Shown here: piece after piece, positions 8,704 through 17,369 of the stretch
Position numbering within the stretch: position 1 is the stretch's first letter
Layout: the number at the start of each line of letters is the position of its first letter
Assembly (NCBI RefSeq): GCF_001545075.1
Contig: NZ_FCOB02000016.1
Location: 112,559 to 176,558, forward strand
DNA length: 64,000 bases
DNA from: Caballeronia ptereochthonis
Lineage (GTDB): Bacteria; Pseudomonadota; Gammaproteobacteria; Burkholderiales; Burkholderiaceae
Reading direction: 5' to 3'
Notes under the pieces: model-generated
The model's database searches: none
The model's input: only the letters and a program-made list of their open reading frames with translations
What the model was told of the DNA's origin: nothing
Program-made: the position numbers and the translations under genes

Positions 8704-9480
8704 ATGTCTGATCAAAACTCGCTGAAATCGAAGAAAGAGCAGGTGCACGAGCTGCGCGAAACGGGCTTCGTCGTCGTGAAGGGGCTCGTCGCGAATGACC
8801 GTTGCGATGCCATGCGCGAGGTGGCGCGGCAACAACTCGCCGAAGCGGCCGCGCCGGTCGAGTTCGAAGCCGACCTGAAATATCCCGGCGCGCCCGATTC
8901 GAAAGACGCGCCCGGTGGCCATACCGTGCGCCGCCTGCTCGACGCCTACGCGCGGCATCCGCTGTTCGCGGAGTTCGCGACCTCGCCCGAAGTGCGCGGC
9001 TGGATGGAGCTCTATTTCGGCGAGACGCCGTACCTTTCGCGCGCGCATCACAACTGCACGATGACGAAGCACCCGGCGTACGGCAGCTTGACCGGCTGGC
9101 ATCGCGACGTGCGCTATTGGGCGTTCGAGCGCGACGATCTGGTTTCCGCGTGGCTCGCGCTCGGCGACGAGACGGTCGATAACGGCGCGCTGTGGTTCGT
9201 GCCGGCATCGCACAAGCTGCCGTTCACGTCCGATCGCTTCGACGAGGCGAAATTCTTCCGCTCCGATCTGCCCGAGAACGCCGCGCTGATCCGCACGGCG
9301 GTGTCGCCCGAACTGGAGCCGGGCGACGTGGTGTTCTTTCATTGCAATACGCTGCACTCGGCGGGCAAGAATCTCACCGATCAGGTGAAGTTCTCGCTCG
9401 TCTTCACGTATCGCGGCGCGAGCAACGCGGCGCTGCCCGGCACGCGTTCGGCGTCGAAGCCCGAAGTGCCGCTGGTCTGA
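8704..9480 (+). CDS. Phytanoyl-CoA dioxygenase (PhyH) family protein
   Basis: Fe(II)/2-oxoglutarate-dependent oxygenase of the PhyH family, a group that hydroxylates small molecules and secondary metabolites. The 258-residue protein shows the iron-binding HxD as H133/D135 (GWHRDVRYW) and the distal His218 in CNTLHSAGKN, with GALWFVPASHK (161-171) between them as usual. No signal peptide. The gene is alone and convergent with the DUF3185 gene. Substrate cannot be inferred from the context; no biosynthetic cluster is nearby. Confidence 0.87.
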   Translation: MSDQNSLKSKKEQVHELRETGFVVVKGLVANDRCDAMREVARQQLAEAAAPVEFEADLKYPGAPDSKDAPGGHTVRRLLDAYARHPLFAEFATSPEVRGWMELYFGETPYLSRAHHNCTMTKHPAYGSLTGWHRDVRYWAFERDDLVSAWLALGDETVDNGALWFVPASHKLPFTSDRFDEAKFFRSDLPENAALIRTAVSPELEPGDVVFFHCNTLHSAGKNLTDQVKFSLVFTYRGASNAALPGTRSASKPEVPLV

Positions 9481-9492
9481 CGTTTCGGCGTT

Positions 9493-9696
9493 TCAGCGTT
9501 TCGAGGGAATCGCCAGGCCGATCAGGCCCGCGAGCGTCGCGACGATCCCGCCCGCGATCAGCCAGATGGTCTTGTTCGTGGGCGAGCCCGTGAAGAAGCG
9601 TGCGACGTCGTTGGATAACGAATGAAACGACTGGCCGCCGAAATAGAGCAGCACAATGCCGCCAACCAGCAGCGCAACGGAAATCGCTCGGGTCAT
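9493..9696 (-). CDS. DUF3185 small membrane protein
   Basis: 67-residue protein with two hydrophobic segments (about 3-22 and 44-63) separated by a polar loop; belongs to the DUF3185 family of two-TM inner-membrane proteins common in proteobacteria. Function unknown. It lies 32 bases after the stop-to-start direction of the MscS channel gene on the same strand, so both may be co-transcribed (mscS first, this gene second). In that setting a link to osmotic or envelope stress is possible, but that is inference. Confidence 0.82.
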   Translation of the reverse strand: MTRAISVALLVGGIVLLYFGGQSFHSLSNDVARFFTGSPTNKTIWLIAGGIVATLAGLIGLAIPSKR

Positions 9697-9728
9697 GAGG
9701 TGGTCTCGTTTCTGAAAGGCGCGTCAGG

Positions 9729-10553
9729 TTAGCTGGTCTGAACGGGCGCGTCCACTGGGGCCGCGGGCGCCGGCTCGCGCGTCAACGGCTGGATCTTGCG
9801 CAGCAGATCGGCCTGCACGGTCTGATGATCGCTCGCGCGTGTCCACGCGCCGAGATTGAACTTGACGCCGGTATCGGTGTAATCGGTCACCGCGACCCAC
9901 GGCGCCGACGGCCCGTCCTGCACGATGCGCGGATCGTCGCTCATCAGCCTGCGCAATTCTCCGAGCACGTGTTCGACCTTCAGCCCGTGCTGCGCCTGAA
10001 AGTTGATGACGACGCGCCGGCGTTCGTTCGCGCTGTAGTTGGTCACCGGGTTCGCCCAGATCGTGCTGTTCGGCACGTACATGGCGATGCCGTCGGCCTT
10101 CGTGAGGCGCGTGGTGAAGAGTCCGATCTCGTTTACGGTGCCGGCCGTCGTGCCGATGCCTTCGATGTAGTCGCCGACGCGAAACGGCCGCAGCAGCAAC
10201 AGCATCAAGCCGGCCGCGATGTTCTGCAGCGTGCCCTGCAGCGCGAGACCGATGGCGAGGCCGGCGGCGCCGAGCACGGTCAGGATGCTTGCCGCCGCGA
10301 TGCCGAACTTGCCGAGCGCAGCCACGATGGCGACGACGCGGATCGCCCACATCGCGAGGCTGACGAGTATCGGCGTGAGCGTGGCGTCGACGTTGGTGCG
10401 GGCGAGCGTGCGACGCAGCGCGTTCGCGACCGCGTTCGAGATCCACCATCCAACGGCGACGATGATGATCGCAAGCAGGAGGTCGACGCCGTAAGTGACC
10501 GCGATGGCGGAAATGGTGTCGTAGGTGGGTCGCAGTCTGTCGATTGGGTCCAT
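9729..10553 (-). CDS. Small-conductance mechanosensitive channel (MscS family)
   Basis: Inner-membrane channel that opens on membrane tension to release solutes after osmotic downshock. The 274-residue protein has three predicted TM helices (about 22-42, 60-82, 88-118), the third being the Gly/Ala-rich pore helix (GAAGLAIGLALQGTLQN), followed by the beta domain starting at VGDYIEG and a C-terminal alpha/beta domain. Length is close to E. coli MscS (286). Probably co-transcribed with the downstream DUF3185 gene. Divergent from the yghZ-type gene. Confidence 0.92.
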   Translation of the reverse strand: MDPIDRLRPTYDTISAIAVTYGVDLLLAIIIVAVGWWISNAVANALRRTLARTNVDATLTPILVSLAMWAIRVVAIVAALGKFGIAAASILTVLGAAGLAIGLALQGTLQNIAAGLMLLLLRPFRVGDYIEGIGTTAGTVNEIGLFTTRLTKADGIAMYVPNSTIWANPVTNYSANERRRVVINFQAQHGLKVEHVLGELRRLMSDDPRIVQDGPSAPWVAVTDYTDTGVKFNLGAWTRASDHQTVQADLLRKIQPLTREPAPAAPVDAPVQTS

Positions 10554-10777
10554 CGGTCAAGCTCCTTCATACGGAATCTGCATTGGTCCGGGTTCGTGCC
10601 CGATCGTTCCTTTGCCGGCTGTTCGGCCGGGTGCCGAATAGCGGGACGGCAGAGCGGCCCGTGCGCGCTCCGCCCGGATTGGCTTACCATTGACGCCCTT
10701 GGCAGGTGGCGTGCCCGTGTGCCCGCTGCCCTTCGGCCGCAATCCGTTCAATTCGCAATCCGCAGAGGAATTCCGTC

Positions 10778-11821
10778 ATGGCCTACGAAGCAGCGTCCGA
10801 GCGATACACGCAGATGCAATACCGCACCTGCGGCAAGAGCGGTTTGAAATTGCCCGCGGTGTCGCTGGGCTTGTGGCACAACTTCGGCGACACGACGCCG
10901 ATCTCCACGCAACGCGAGATCCTGCGCACCGCGTTCGATCTCGGCATCACTCATTTCGATCTCGCGAACAACTACGGCCCGCCGTACGGCAGCGCCGAGA
11001 CGAATTTCGGGCGCATCTTCAAGGACGACTTCCGGCCGTATCGCGACGAGTTGCTGATTTCGTCGAAGGCCGGCTGGGACATGTGGCCCGGCCCGTACGG
11101 CCAGGGCGGCGGCTCGCGCAAGTACGTGCTCGCGAGCCTCGACCAGAGCCTGAAGCGCATGGGCCTCGATTACGTCGACATCTTCTACTCGCATCGTTTC
11201 GATGCCGACACGCCGCCAGAGGAAACCGCAGGCGCGCTCGCGACCGCCGTGCATTCCGGCAAGGCGCTCTACGTGGGGATTTCGTCGTACTCGGCGGCGA
11301 AAACGCGCGAAATGGCGAAGCTGCTGGCCGAGCACAAGGTGCCGCTGCTGATTCATCAGCCTTCGTACAACATGCTGAACCGCTGGATCGAAAAGGATCT
11401 GCTCGACACGCTCGACGATATCGGCGCGGGCAGCATCGCGTTCACGCCGCTCGCCCAGGGGCTTCTGACGAACAAGTATCTGAGCGGCGTGCCGCAGGAC
11501 GCGCGCGTGAACAAGCCGGGCGGCGCCTCGCTCAAGCAGGAGCATTTGAGCGAGGCGAATCTCGCGCACGTGCGCAAGCTCAACGAACTCGCGCAGAAGC
11601 GCGGTCAGAGCCTCGCGCAGATGGCGCTCGCCTGGGCGTTGCGCGGCGGGCGCGTGACATCCGTGCTGATCGGCGCGAGCCGCGCGGAGCAGGTCGCGGA
11701 AAACGTCGGCGCGCTGAAGAACCTCGATTTCACGAAGGAAGAGCTCGCCGAAATCGATCAGCACGCGCAGGAGGGCGGCGTCAATCTGTGGGAGAAGCCG
11801 TCGACCGATCAGCGCATCTGA
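10778..11821 (+). CDS. Aldo/keto reductase, L-glyceraldehyde 3-phosphate reductase (YghZ-type)
   Basis: NADPH-dependent aldo/keto reductase of the YghZ/GpR branch, which reduces L-glyceraldehyde 3-phosphate and detoxifies methylglyoxal. The 347-residue protein matches YghZ in length (346) and has the catalytic tetrad D61, Y66 (HFDLANNYG), K97 (SSKAGWDMWPG) and H139 (FYSHRFD). The WDMWPGPYG segment is specific for this branch. Start: ATG at 10778, 10 bases after AGAGGA; the frame is open 24 codons further upstream but without a better SD. Monocistronic. Confidence 0.92.
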   Translation: MAYEAASERYTQMQYRTCGKSGLKLPAVSLGLWHNFGDTTPISTQREILRTAFDLGITHFDLANNYGPPYGSAETNFGRIFKDDFRPYRDELLISSKAGWDMWPGPYGQGGGSRKYVLASLDQSLKRMGLDYVDIFYSHRFDADTPPEETAGALATAVHSGKALYVGISSYSAAKTREMAKLLAEHKVPLLIHQPSYNMLNRWIEKDLLDTLDDIGAGSIAFTPLAQGLLTNKYLSGVPQDARVNKPGGASLKQEHLSEANLAHVRKLNELAQKRGQSLAQMALAWALRGGRVTSVLIGASRAEQVAENVGALKNLDFTKEELAEIDQHAQEGGVNLWEKPSTDQRI

Positions 11822-12324
11822 CGCCCGGAGCGCGCGCAAGCCTTTCGGGAGAAAGGGTATTTCGGGATAGCGCGGGAACCATTGCTATCATGCTGGCTCG
11901 GCGGCTTTCGGCAGCGGCTTTTCGGCAGCAAGTGCGATCAGCGCCGGAATGCCGGCCGTAGCCAGCAATTTGCCAGCCGAAAGCGCCTTGTTTCCGCGCG
12001 CATGTTCGCCCACGAGGCCACGTGCGCGCCTTTGCCGCGACGGCGCCTGGCGCGGCGCCCGACGACACCGACCGGCTATCGGGTTAAAATACTCGATTGC
12101 GCCGGCTGTCTGGTTTTTCGCGCGACGTTCACGCAAGGCGCGGCGTGAATCGCTGCCTTCGCATCGAACGCGCGGCCATCCGTCACTATTCGATCGTCCT
12201 TTCGCGCAGCGCAGCGCCTTCGTAGCGCGCTCTCATCGCGGCGTCGGGCCCGGCGTGGCAGGGATTGCCCGCAAGTCAGCCGCGAGCGTCGGAGCGCCAC
12301 CGTTTTCGCAAAGTTCAAGAAGCC
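11822..12324. other. 503-base gap before fpr
   Basis: No gene can be supported with confidence. A leftward frame at 11888-12136 (82 codons) ends in an Ala/Pro-rich stretch with plausible codon use (ALIALAAEKPLP), so a small protein is possible. On the + strand TTAAAATACT near 12082 may be the -10 region for fpr, leaving a leader of about 235 bases. Confidence 0.45.
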
Positions 12325-13095
12325 ATGAGCAACCTTAATTCTCAAACCGTTCTGAGCGTCCATCACTGGACCGACACGCTTTTCAGTTTCACCTGCACCC
12401 GCGACTCCTCGTTTCGCTTCGAGAACGGCCAGTTCACGATGGTGGGCCTCGAAGTCGATGGCAAGCCGCTCCTGCGCGCCTACAGCCTCGCGAGCGCGAA
12501 CTACGAAGAGCATCTCGAATTTTTGAGCATCAAGGTTCCCGACGGCCCGCTCACCTCGCGCCTGCAGCACCTGAAGGTCGGCGATTCCGTGCTGATCGGC
12601 AAGAAGCCGACGGGCACGCTCGTCGCCGATAACCTGCTGCCCGGCAAGACGCTGTGGCTGCTGTCCACGGGCACGGGTCTCGCGCCGTTCATGTCGATTA
12701 TCAAGGATCCGGACGTGTACGACCGCTACGAGAAGATCGTGCTGACGCACACCTGCCGTTTCGTCGATGAACTCGCGTACAAGGACTTCATCACGGAGCA
12801 CCTGCCGGCGCACGAGCACATCGGCGAGATCGTCTCCGAGAAGCTCCTCTACTATCCGACCGTCACGCGCGAGGAGTTCGCGAACCGCGGCCGCATCACG
12901 GATCTGATCGAAACGAAGAAGCTGTTCGCGGATCTCTCGGTGGATCCGTTCTCGGTCGAGAACGACCGCGTGATGCTCTGCGGCAGCCCGCACATGCTGC
13001 GCGACACGCGCCAGTTGCTCGACGCAATGGGCTTCCAGGAAGGCAGCAATAATCATCCTGGCCACTATGTCGTGGAGAAGGCCTTCGTCGGCTGA
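12325..13095 (+). CDS. fpr: Ferredoxin/flavodoxin-NADP+ reductase
   Basis: FAD enzyme that passes electrons between NADPH and ferredoxin or flavodoxin, used in Fe-S assembly and oxidative stress defence. The 256-residue protein has the FAD-binding RAYSLAS (51-57) and the NADP-binding STGTGLAPF (114-122), and ends in VEKAFVG, a C-terminus typical of the subclass I bacterial FPRs of Azotobacter/Pseudomonas type. The ATG at 12325 is preceded only by a weak SD (CAAGAAG). Followed by a clear terminator, so it is a single-gene transcript. Confidence 0.95.
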   Translation: MSNLNSQTVLSVHHWTDTLFSFTCTRDSSFRFENGQFTMVGLEVDGKPLLRAYSLASANYEEHLEFLSIKVPDGPLTSRLQHLKVGDSVLIGKKPTGTLVADNLLPGKTLWLLSTGTGLAPFMSIIKDPDVYDRYEKIVLTHTCRFVDELAYKDFITEHLPAHEHIGEIVSEKLLYYPTVTREEFANRGRITDLIETKKLFADLSVDPFSVENDRVMLCGSPHMLRDTRQLLDAMGFQEGSNNHPGHYVVEKAFVG

Positions 13096-13116
13096 TTAGC
13101 AAGTCGCCGCATTCAG

Positions 13117-13148
13117 GAAAACCGGAGCTTCGTGTTCCGGTTTTTTTT
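13117..13148 (+). terminator. Rho-independent terminator of fpr
   Basis: AAACCGGA hairpin with TTCCGGTTT arms and eight T in a row, 22 bases after the fpr stop. Confidence 0.88.
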
Positions 13149-13446
13149 CGTCCTCGACGGTGGCGCGGGGACGTCCGCTGTTACAAATTCGGCGCAACCG
13201 CCGGTTCGGCGTAGGTATTTTTCCTACGTATTGTGTGCGCCAAACTTGCCAAACGACATGAAGTTCGTCCATTGAAGCCTTGTCGGACACGGATCTATAA
13301 TATTTTTGAGATATGATCCAGTCACGCTGAGACGACGAGCGCCACCGCGCAGTCCGTCTTCGATGTTACAGAGTGTAAATTTAGTTACGCCGCTCGTGGG
13401 TTCGCCGAGGACGTAGCTCCAGTTGCGCTCAAAGCGAGGATAGTAA
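13149..13446. promoter_or_regulatory. Gap with candidate promoter of the two-component pair
   Basis: No gene. A candidate promoter TTGAAG (13273-13278), 18-base spacer, TATAAT (13297-13302) points at the histidine kinase gene and would give a leader of about 140 bases. Confidence 0.5.
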
Positions 13447-14322
13447 ATGAACCTGTCGGCCATGGCCCCGCTCGATGAGAGCCCGATTCGCCGCGCCCCG
13501 CTGCGCGGGGTTTCGTCGCCGGCGCCGGAATGTGCCGGTTCGTCTTTTGCCCTTCCTTCCTCCTCTCCTTATTCCGCGCTGATCGACGCCAAGCTGGAGG
13601 GCGATCGCCAGATCCAGCGCCTCACCGCCCGTGTCCAGGAACTGGCCGCCCTGCTCGCCGCCACCGAAGAGCGCGCGCGCCAGGCGCTTGCCCAGGATCT
13701 CCACGACGAAACCGGCGCCGCGCTCACCGTCGCCAATCTCGCGCTCGCGCGCGCGGAGCACTGGCTGCCCGCCGACGCGCCCGCCGCGCTCGGCGACGCG
13801 CTGCGTCAGGCGCGCGAAGCATTGGCGGATGTCAGCGAGACGAGTCATCGCATCGTCGAAGGGCTGCAAATGCCGACCTTCGATGCCGGCTTCGCATCCG
13901 TGCTCGACGGATGGATCGAGCGCTTTCGCGCGCGCACGGCGATTTCCGTCGATTTTTCCTGCCCGGCCGACGCACGGCTGGAACGTCTGTCGCACGACAT
14001 GTCGCTCGCGCTCTTTCGCGTGACGCAGGAGGCGCTCGGCAACGTCGCGCGCCACGCGGGCGCGGCGAGGGCGAGCGTGAAAGTCGACGTCGACCGAAAC
14101 GACGTGACGCTGACCGTCGAGGACGACGGCGTCGGCATCAGCGCGGCCGTGCGGCGCAAGGGCGGGCGCTTCGGTCTCTCCGGCATGCGCGCGCGCTGCG
14201 AGGCGCTCGGCGGCAGCTTGCGCGTGGTCGCGGCGAAGCCGGCCGGAACCAGCGTGCGTGCCCGCCTGCCATGGACGGCGGCGCGTCCCGGGCTGTTCGC
14301 GCTCAGCGTGGTCAACGCCTGA
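13447..14322 (+). CDS. Soluble NarL-type sensor histidine kinase
   Basis: Histidine kinase of the HisKA_3 (NarX/DegS) class. The 291-residue protein has a Ser/Pro-rich start, a coiled coil (about 50-80), the phospho-accepting H86 in AQDLHDETG, the N box with N199 (TQEALGNVARHAG), DDGVG (226-230) and GLSGM (243-247) of the ATPase domain. No TM segment and no recognisable input domain are present, so it should be cytosolic and sense through a partner or through the short N-terminal region. The gene is followed after 11 bases by its response regulator. Confidence 0.9.
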   Translation: MNLSAMAPLDESPIRRAPLRGVSSPAPECAGSSFALPSSSPYSALIDAKLEGDRQIQRLTARVQELAALLAATEERARQALAQDLHDETGAALTVANLALARAEHWLPADAPAALGDALRQAREALADVSETSHRIVEGLQMPTFDAGFASVLDGWIERFRARTAISVDFSCPADARLERLSHDMSLALFRVTQEALGNVARHAGAARASVKVDVDRNDVTLTVEDDGVGISAAVRRKGGRFGLSGMRARCEALGGSLRVVAAKPAGTSVRARLPWTAARPGLFALSVVNA

Positions 14323-14333
14323 GGCCGCCCGCG

Positions 14334-14987
14334 ATGCTCAGAATCCTGCTCGCCGACGATCACGCCATCGTGCGCCGCGGCGTCGCGCAACTGCTGCTGG
14401 AACGCGGCGTCGCAACCGAAGTATCGGAGGCCGAGACCGGCATGCAGGCGCTCGCGCTCGCCGCGCGCTGTCCGCTCGACGTCGTGATGCTCGATATCTC
14501 GCTGCCGGACGTCAACGGAATCGATCTGCTCAAGCGCATCAAGCGCGAGACGCCGCGCCTGCCGGTGCTGATGTTCTCGATGTATCGCGAGGATCAGTAC
14601 GCGGTGCGCGCGCTGAAGGCGGGCGCGTCGGGCTATTTGTCGAAGACGGCGGACCCCGCGCTCATGATCGGCGCGATCCAGCAGGTCGCGGCGGGCCGCA
14701 AGTACGTGAGCCCGGAAATGGCCGAAGCGCTCGCGACCTACGTTTCGCTCGACACCGACCGCATGCCGCACGAGAAGCTCTCGGACCGCGAATATCAGAC
14801 GCTGTGCATGCTGGCGTCCGGGAAACGGCTGACGGATATCGCGAACGCGCTATCGCTTTCCGTGAAAACGGTGAGCGTTTATCGCGCGCGGTTGTTGGAG
14901 AAGATGAAGCTGGCCAATAACGCAGAACTCACGTTCTACGTGATGAGCAACCGTCTCGTCGACATGAATCCGGCCATCGCTGGTTGA
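14334..14987 (+). CDS. NarL/FixJ-family response regulator
   Basis: DNA-binding response regulator. The 217-residue protein has a receiver domain with acidic pocket D8/D9, phosphorylation site D54 (MLDISLPDVNG) and K104 (YLSKTAD), then a LuxR-type HTH (about 150-205, KLSDREYQTLCMLASG...SVKTVSVYRARLLEKM). An open frame extends far upstream through the kinase gene, but the ATG at 14334 is the conserved start. Paired with the soluble kinase; target genes unknown. The amino-acid permease downstream begins after 157 bases and could be a target. Confidence 0.94.
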   Translation: MLRILLADDHAIVRRGVAQLLLERGVATEVSEAETGMQALALAARCPLDVVMLDISLPDVNGIDLLKRIKRETPRLPVLMFSMYREDQYAVRALKAGASGYLSKTADPALMIGAIQQVAAGRKYVSPEMAEALATYVSLDTDRMPHEKLSDREYQTLCMLASGKRLTDIANALSLSVKTVSVYRARLLEKMKLANNAELTFYVMSNRLVDMNPAIAG

Positions 14988-14988
14988 A

Positions 14989-15012
14989 GATTTATCGTGA
15001 ATAAGATAAATC
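14989..15012. repeat. Perfect inverted repeat GATTTATC-N8-GATAAATC
   Basis: Two 8-base arms (14989-14996 and 15005-15012) right after the response-regulator stop and about 130 bases before the permease gene. No T run follows, so it is either a weak hairpin or an operator. Confidence 0.55.
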
Positions 15013-15144
15013 GCGGCTGAACTGTAAAAAATCACCACAGCAGCGCGCTACCTGCCCGATTTCTGGGCAATCTCCGAGTCTCCGATAAAATGGCGGGTTT
15101 TCCCGCAGCAAGGGCGCCCGCGCGCCAGAAGGAGACTCATCGCA

Positions 15145-16587
15145 ATGTCGTTGTTCCGCAAGAAAAACATCGAGCACATGCTGGCCGGTGCGCACAGCAC
15201 GTCGCTCAAGAAGACGCTCGGCGCCCTCGATCTGACCTTCCTCGGCATCGGCGCCATCATCGGCACGGGGATTTTCGTGCTCACGGGTACGGGCGCCGTG
15301 CAGGCCGGCCCGGCGCTCATGGTCTCGTTCATCGTCGCGGCGATCGCGTGCTGCTTCGCCGCCCTCGCCTACGCCGAGTTTTCATCGACGATTCCCGTCG
15401 CCGGCTCCATTTATACCTATTCGTACGCGACGCTCGGCGAGCTGGCCGCGTGGATCATCGGCTGGGATCTGATGCTCGAGTACGGGCTCGCGACGTCCGC
15501 CGTGTCGGTCGGCTGGTCGGGCTATCTGCAATCGCTGCTGTCGGGCTTCGGCATCTCGCTGCCGACCGCGCTCACGGCCGCGCCCGGCGCTCTGCCCGGT
15601 CATCTCACGTACTTCAACCTGCCCGCCTTTCTCGTGATGATGGCGATCACCTCGCTGCTCTCCGTCGGCGTGAAGGAGTCCACCCGCGTGAACAACATCA
15701 TGGTCGCGATCAAGGTGACCGTCGTGCTGCTGGTGATCGCCGTGGGCGTGTTCCACGTCAAGCCGGCGAACTGGCAGCCGTTCATGCCGAATGGCTGGTC
15801 CGGCGTGTTCGGCGCCGCGGCCGTGATGTTCTTCGCGTTCATCGGCTTCGATTCGGTGTCGTCGGCGGCCGAGGAAGTGAAGAATCCGAAGCGTGATCTG
15901 CCGATCGGCATCATCTCGTCGCTCGCGGTGTGCGCCGTGCTGTACGTGGCGGTCGCGGCGGTCGTGACGGGCATCGTGCCGTCGGCGCAGTTCGCGAACA
16001 ATCCGCATCCGGTTTCATTCGCGCTGCAGGTGGCCGGTCAGAACTGGGTGGCGGGCTTCATCGATCTCGGCGCGGTGCTCGGCATGCTCACGGTGATTCT
16101 CGTGATGAGCTACGGCCAGACGCGCATCATCTACGCGATGTCGCGCGACGGCCTCCTGCCCGCGCGGCTCTCGAAGGTGCATCCGCGCTTCTCGACGCCC
16201 TTCTTCACGACCTGGCTCGTGGGCATCTTCTTCGGGCTGGTCGGCGCGCTGGTGCCGCTCAACGTGCTCGCCGAGCTGATCAACATCGGCACCCTCGCTG
16301 CGTTCTCCATGGTCTCGATCGCCGTGCTGATCCTGCGCCGCACGCATCCGCAACTGCCGCGCGCGTTCCGCTGCCCGGGCGTGCCGGTCGTGCCGGTTCT
16401 GGCGGTCGCCTCGTGCCTCTTCCTGATGGCCAATCTTCAGGCGATGACGTGGATCGCGTTCGGCGTGTGGCTCGTGATCGGCCTCGCGATCTACTTCCTG
16501 TATTCGCGCCGAAACGCACTGCTTGGCCGGCCGGGCGCCGACGTCCCGCGCGCCAGGCCGACGAAGCGCGAAACCGTCGCGAACTGA
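15145..16587 (+). CDS. APC-family amino acid permease (YfnA/cationic type)
   Basis: Inner-membrane amino-acid transporter of the amino acid-polyamine-organocation superfamily. The 480-residue protein has about 12 hydrophobic segments, the TM1 signature GIGAIIGTGIFVLTG (34-48) that forms the substrate site, and the AYAEF and GFDSVSSAAEEVKNPKRDLP motifs typical of the CAT/YfnA group. Substrate is probably a cationic or small neutral amino acid; not decidable here. SD AAGGAG lies 11 bases before the ATG. A strong hairpin follows the stop. Confidence 0.92.
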   Translation: MSLFRKKNIEHMLAGAHSTSLKKTLGALDLTFLGIGAIIGTGIFVLTGTGAVQAGPALMVSFIVAAIACCFAALAYAEFSSTIPVAGSIYTYSYATLGELAAWIIGWDLMLEYGLATSAVSVGWSGYLQSLLSGFGISLPTALTAAPGALPGHLTYFNLPAFLVMMAITSLLSVGVKESTRVNNIMVAIKVTVVLLVIAVGVFHVKPANWQPFMPNGWSGVFGAAAVMFFAFIGFDSVSSAAEEVKNPKRDLPIGIISSLAVCAVLYVAVAAVVTGIVPSAQFANNPHPVSFALQVAGQNWVAGFIDLGAVLGMLTVILVMSYGQTRIIYAMSRDGLLPARLSKVHPRFSTPFFTTWLVGIFFGLVGALVPLNVLAELINIGTLAAFSMVSIAVLILRRTHPQLPRAFRCPGVPVVPVLAVASCLFLMANLQAMTWIAFGVWLVIGLAIYFLYSRRNALLGRPGADVPRARPTKRETVAN

Positions 16588-16615
16588 GCGTTCCAACGAC
16601 ACCCGTTCCGCAGCA

Positions 16616-16640
16616 AAGCGCCGCCCGAGGGGCGGCGCTT
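16616..16640 (+). terminator. Hairpin after the permease gene
   Basis: AAGCGCCGCC / GGCGGCGCTT, ten base pairs with a short loop, 29 bases after the stop. No T tract follows (CGCATTTG), so termination may be partial or factor-dependent. Confidence 0.6.
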
Positions 16641-16713
16641 CGCATTTGGGGGACGCGCGACACGCGCTGCGCCGCGAAATTGGGACGGGCGTTCGACGGA
16701 TAGCGACGCCCGC

Positions 16714-16758
16714 GGATTTGTGTTTTACTCGTTGTCACAAGCACATAACACCAAATCC
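16714..16758. promoter_or_regulatory. Inverted repeat upstream of the cox operon
   Basis: GGATTTGTGTT (16714-16724) faces AACACCAAATCC (16747-16758): eleven pairs with one bulged C and a 22-base loop, centred about 95 bases before coxS. It may be an operator or a leader hairpin for the whole operon. Confidence 0.5.
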
Positions 16759-16830
16759 GGCTGAACGCTCACGGCGGCAGTAGGCAGGTGCGTGACGCGA
16801 AGCTGGTCCCATCCCCTAGGAGACAGTGAA

Positions 16831-17307
16831 ATGGCGCTCAGCATCAGCCTGACGGTCAACGGAAAACCCGTGACCGCCACCGTCGAACCGCATCTTCTGC
16901 TCGTCCAGTTTCTCCGCGATCAACTGAGGCTCACCGGCACGCATGTCGGCTGCGATACCGCGCAGTGCGGCGCGTGCACCGTTCATCTCGATGGCCGCGC
17001 GATCAAGTCGTGCAACATGCTCGCCGCGCAGGCGGACGGCATGGCAGTGACCACCATCGAAGGCATGGCGAAAGACGGCCAGCTTCATCCGATGCAGGCG
17101 GCCTTCAGGGAATGCCACGGCTTGCAGTGCGGCTTCTGTACGCCGGGCATGGTGATGTGCGCGAGCGCGCTGGCCGCGCAATCGGCCAATCTCTCCGAGG
17201 AAGAAGTGCGCGAGCAGCTCGACGGCAATCTGTGCCGCTGTACCGGCTATCACAACATCGTGAAAGCGGTTCTGCAGGGCGCGCAAGCCATGAAAGCCGG
17301 CGCGTGA
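16831..17307 (+). CDS. Molybdenum hydroxylase [2Fe-2S] subunit (CoxS-type)
   Basis: Small subunit of a xanthine-oxidase-family molybdenum hydroxylase; carries two [2Fe-2S] clusters that move electrons from the Mo site to FAD. The 158-residue protein has the plant-type cluster cysteines C41, C46, C49, C61 and the second cluster C100, C103, C135, C137 (CGFCTPGM and CRCTGY). Start: ATG 16831, after AGGAGA at about 10 bases. First gene of a seven-gene operon (S-L-M-D-E-G-F) in which all catalytic and maturation genes are present. Confidence 0.95.
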   Translation: MALSISLTVNGKPVTATVEPHLLLVQFLRDQLRLTGTHVGCDTAQCGACTVHLDGRAIKSCNMLAAQADGMAVTTIEGMAKDGQLHPMQAAFRECHGLQCGFCTPGMVMCASALAAQSANLSEEEVREQLDGNLCRCTGYHNIVKAVLQGAQAMKAGA

Positions 17308-17369
17308 CGTAATCCGCGCCGCGCAAACCCACATCTCCCAGATGAATCGCGCCTACACAGGAGACCGCG

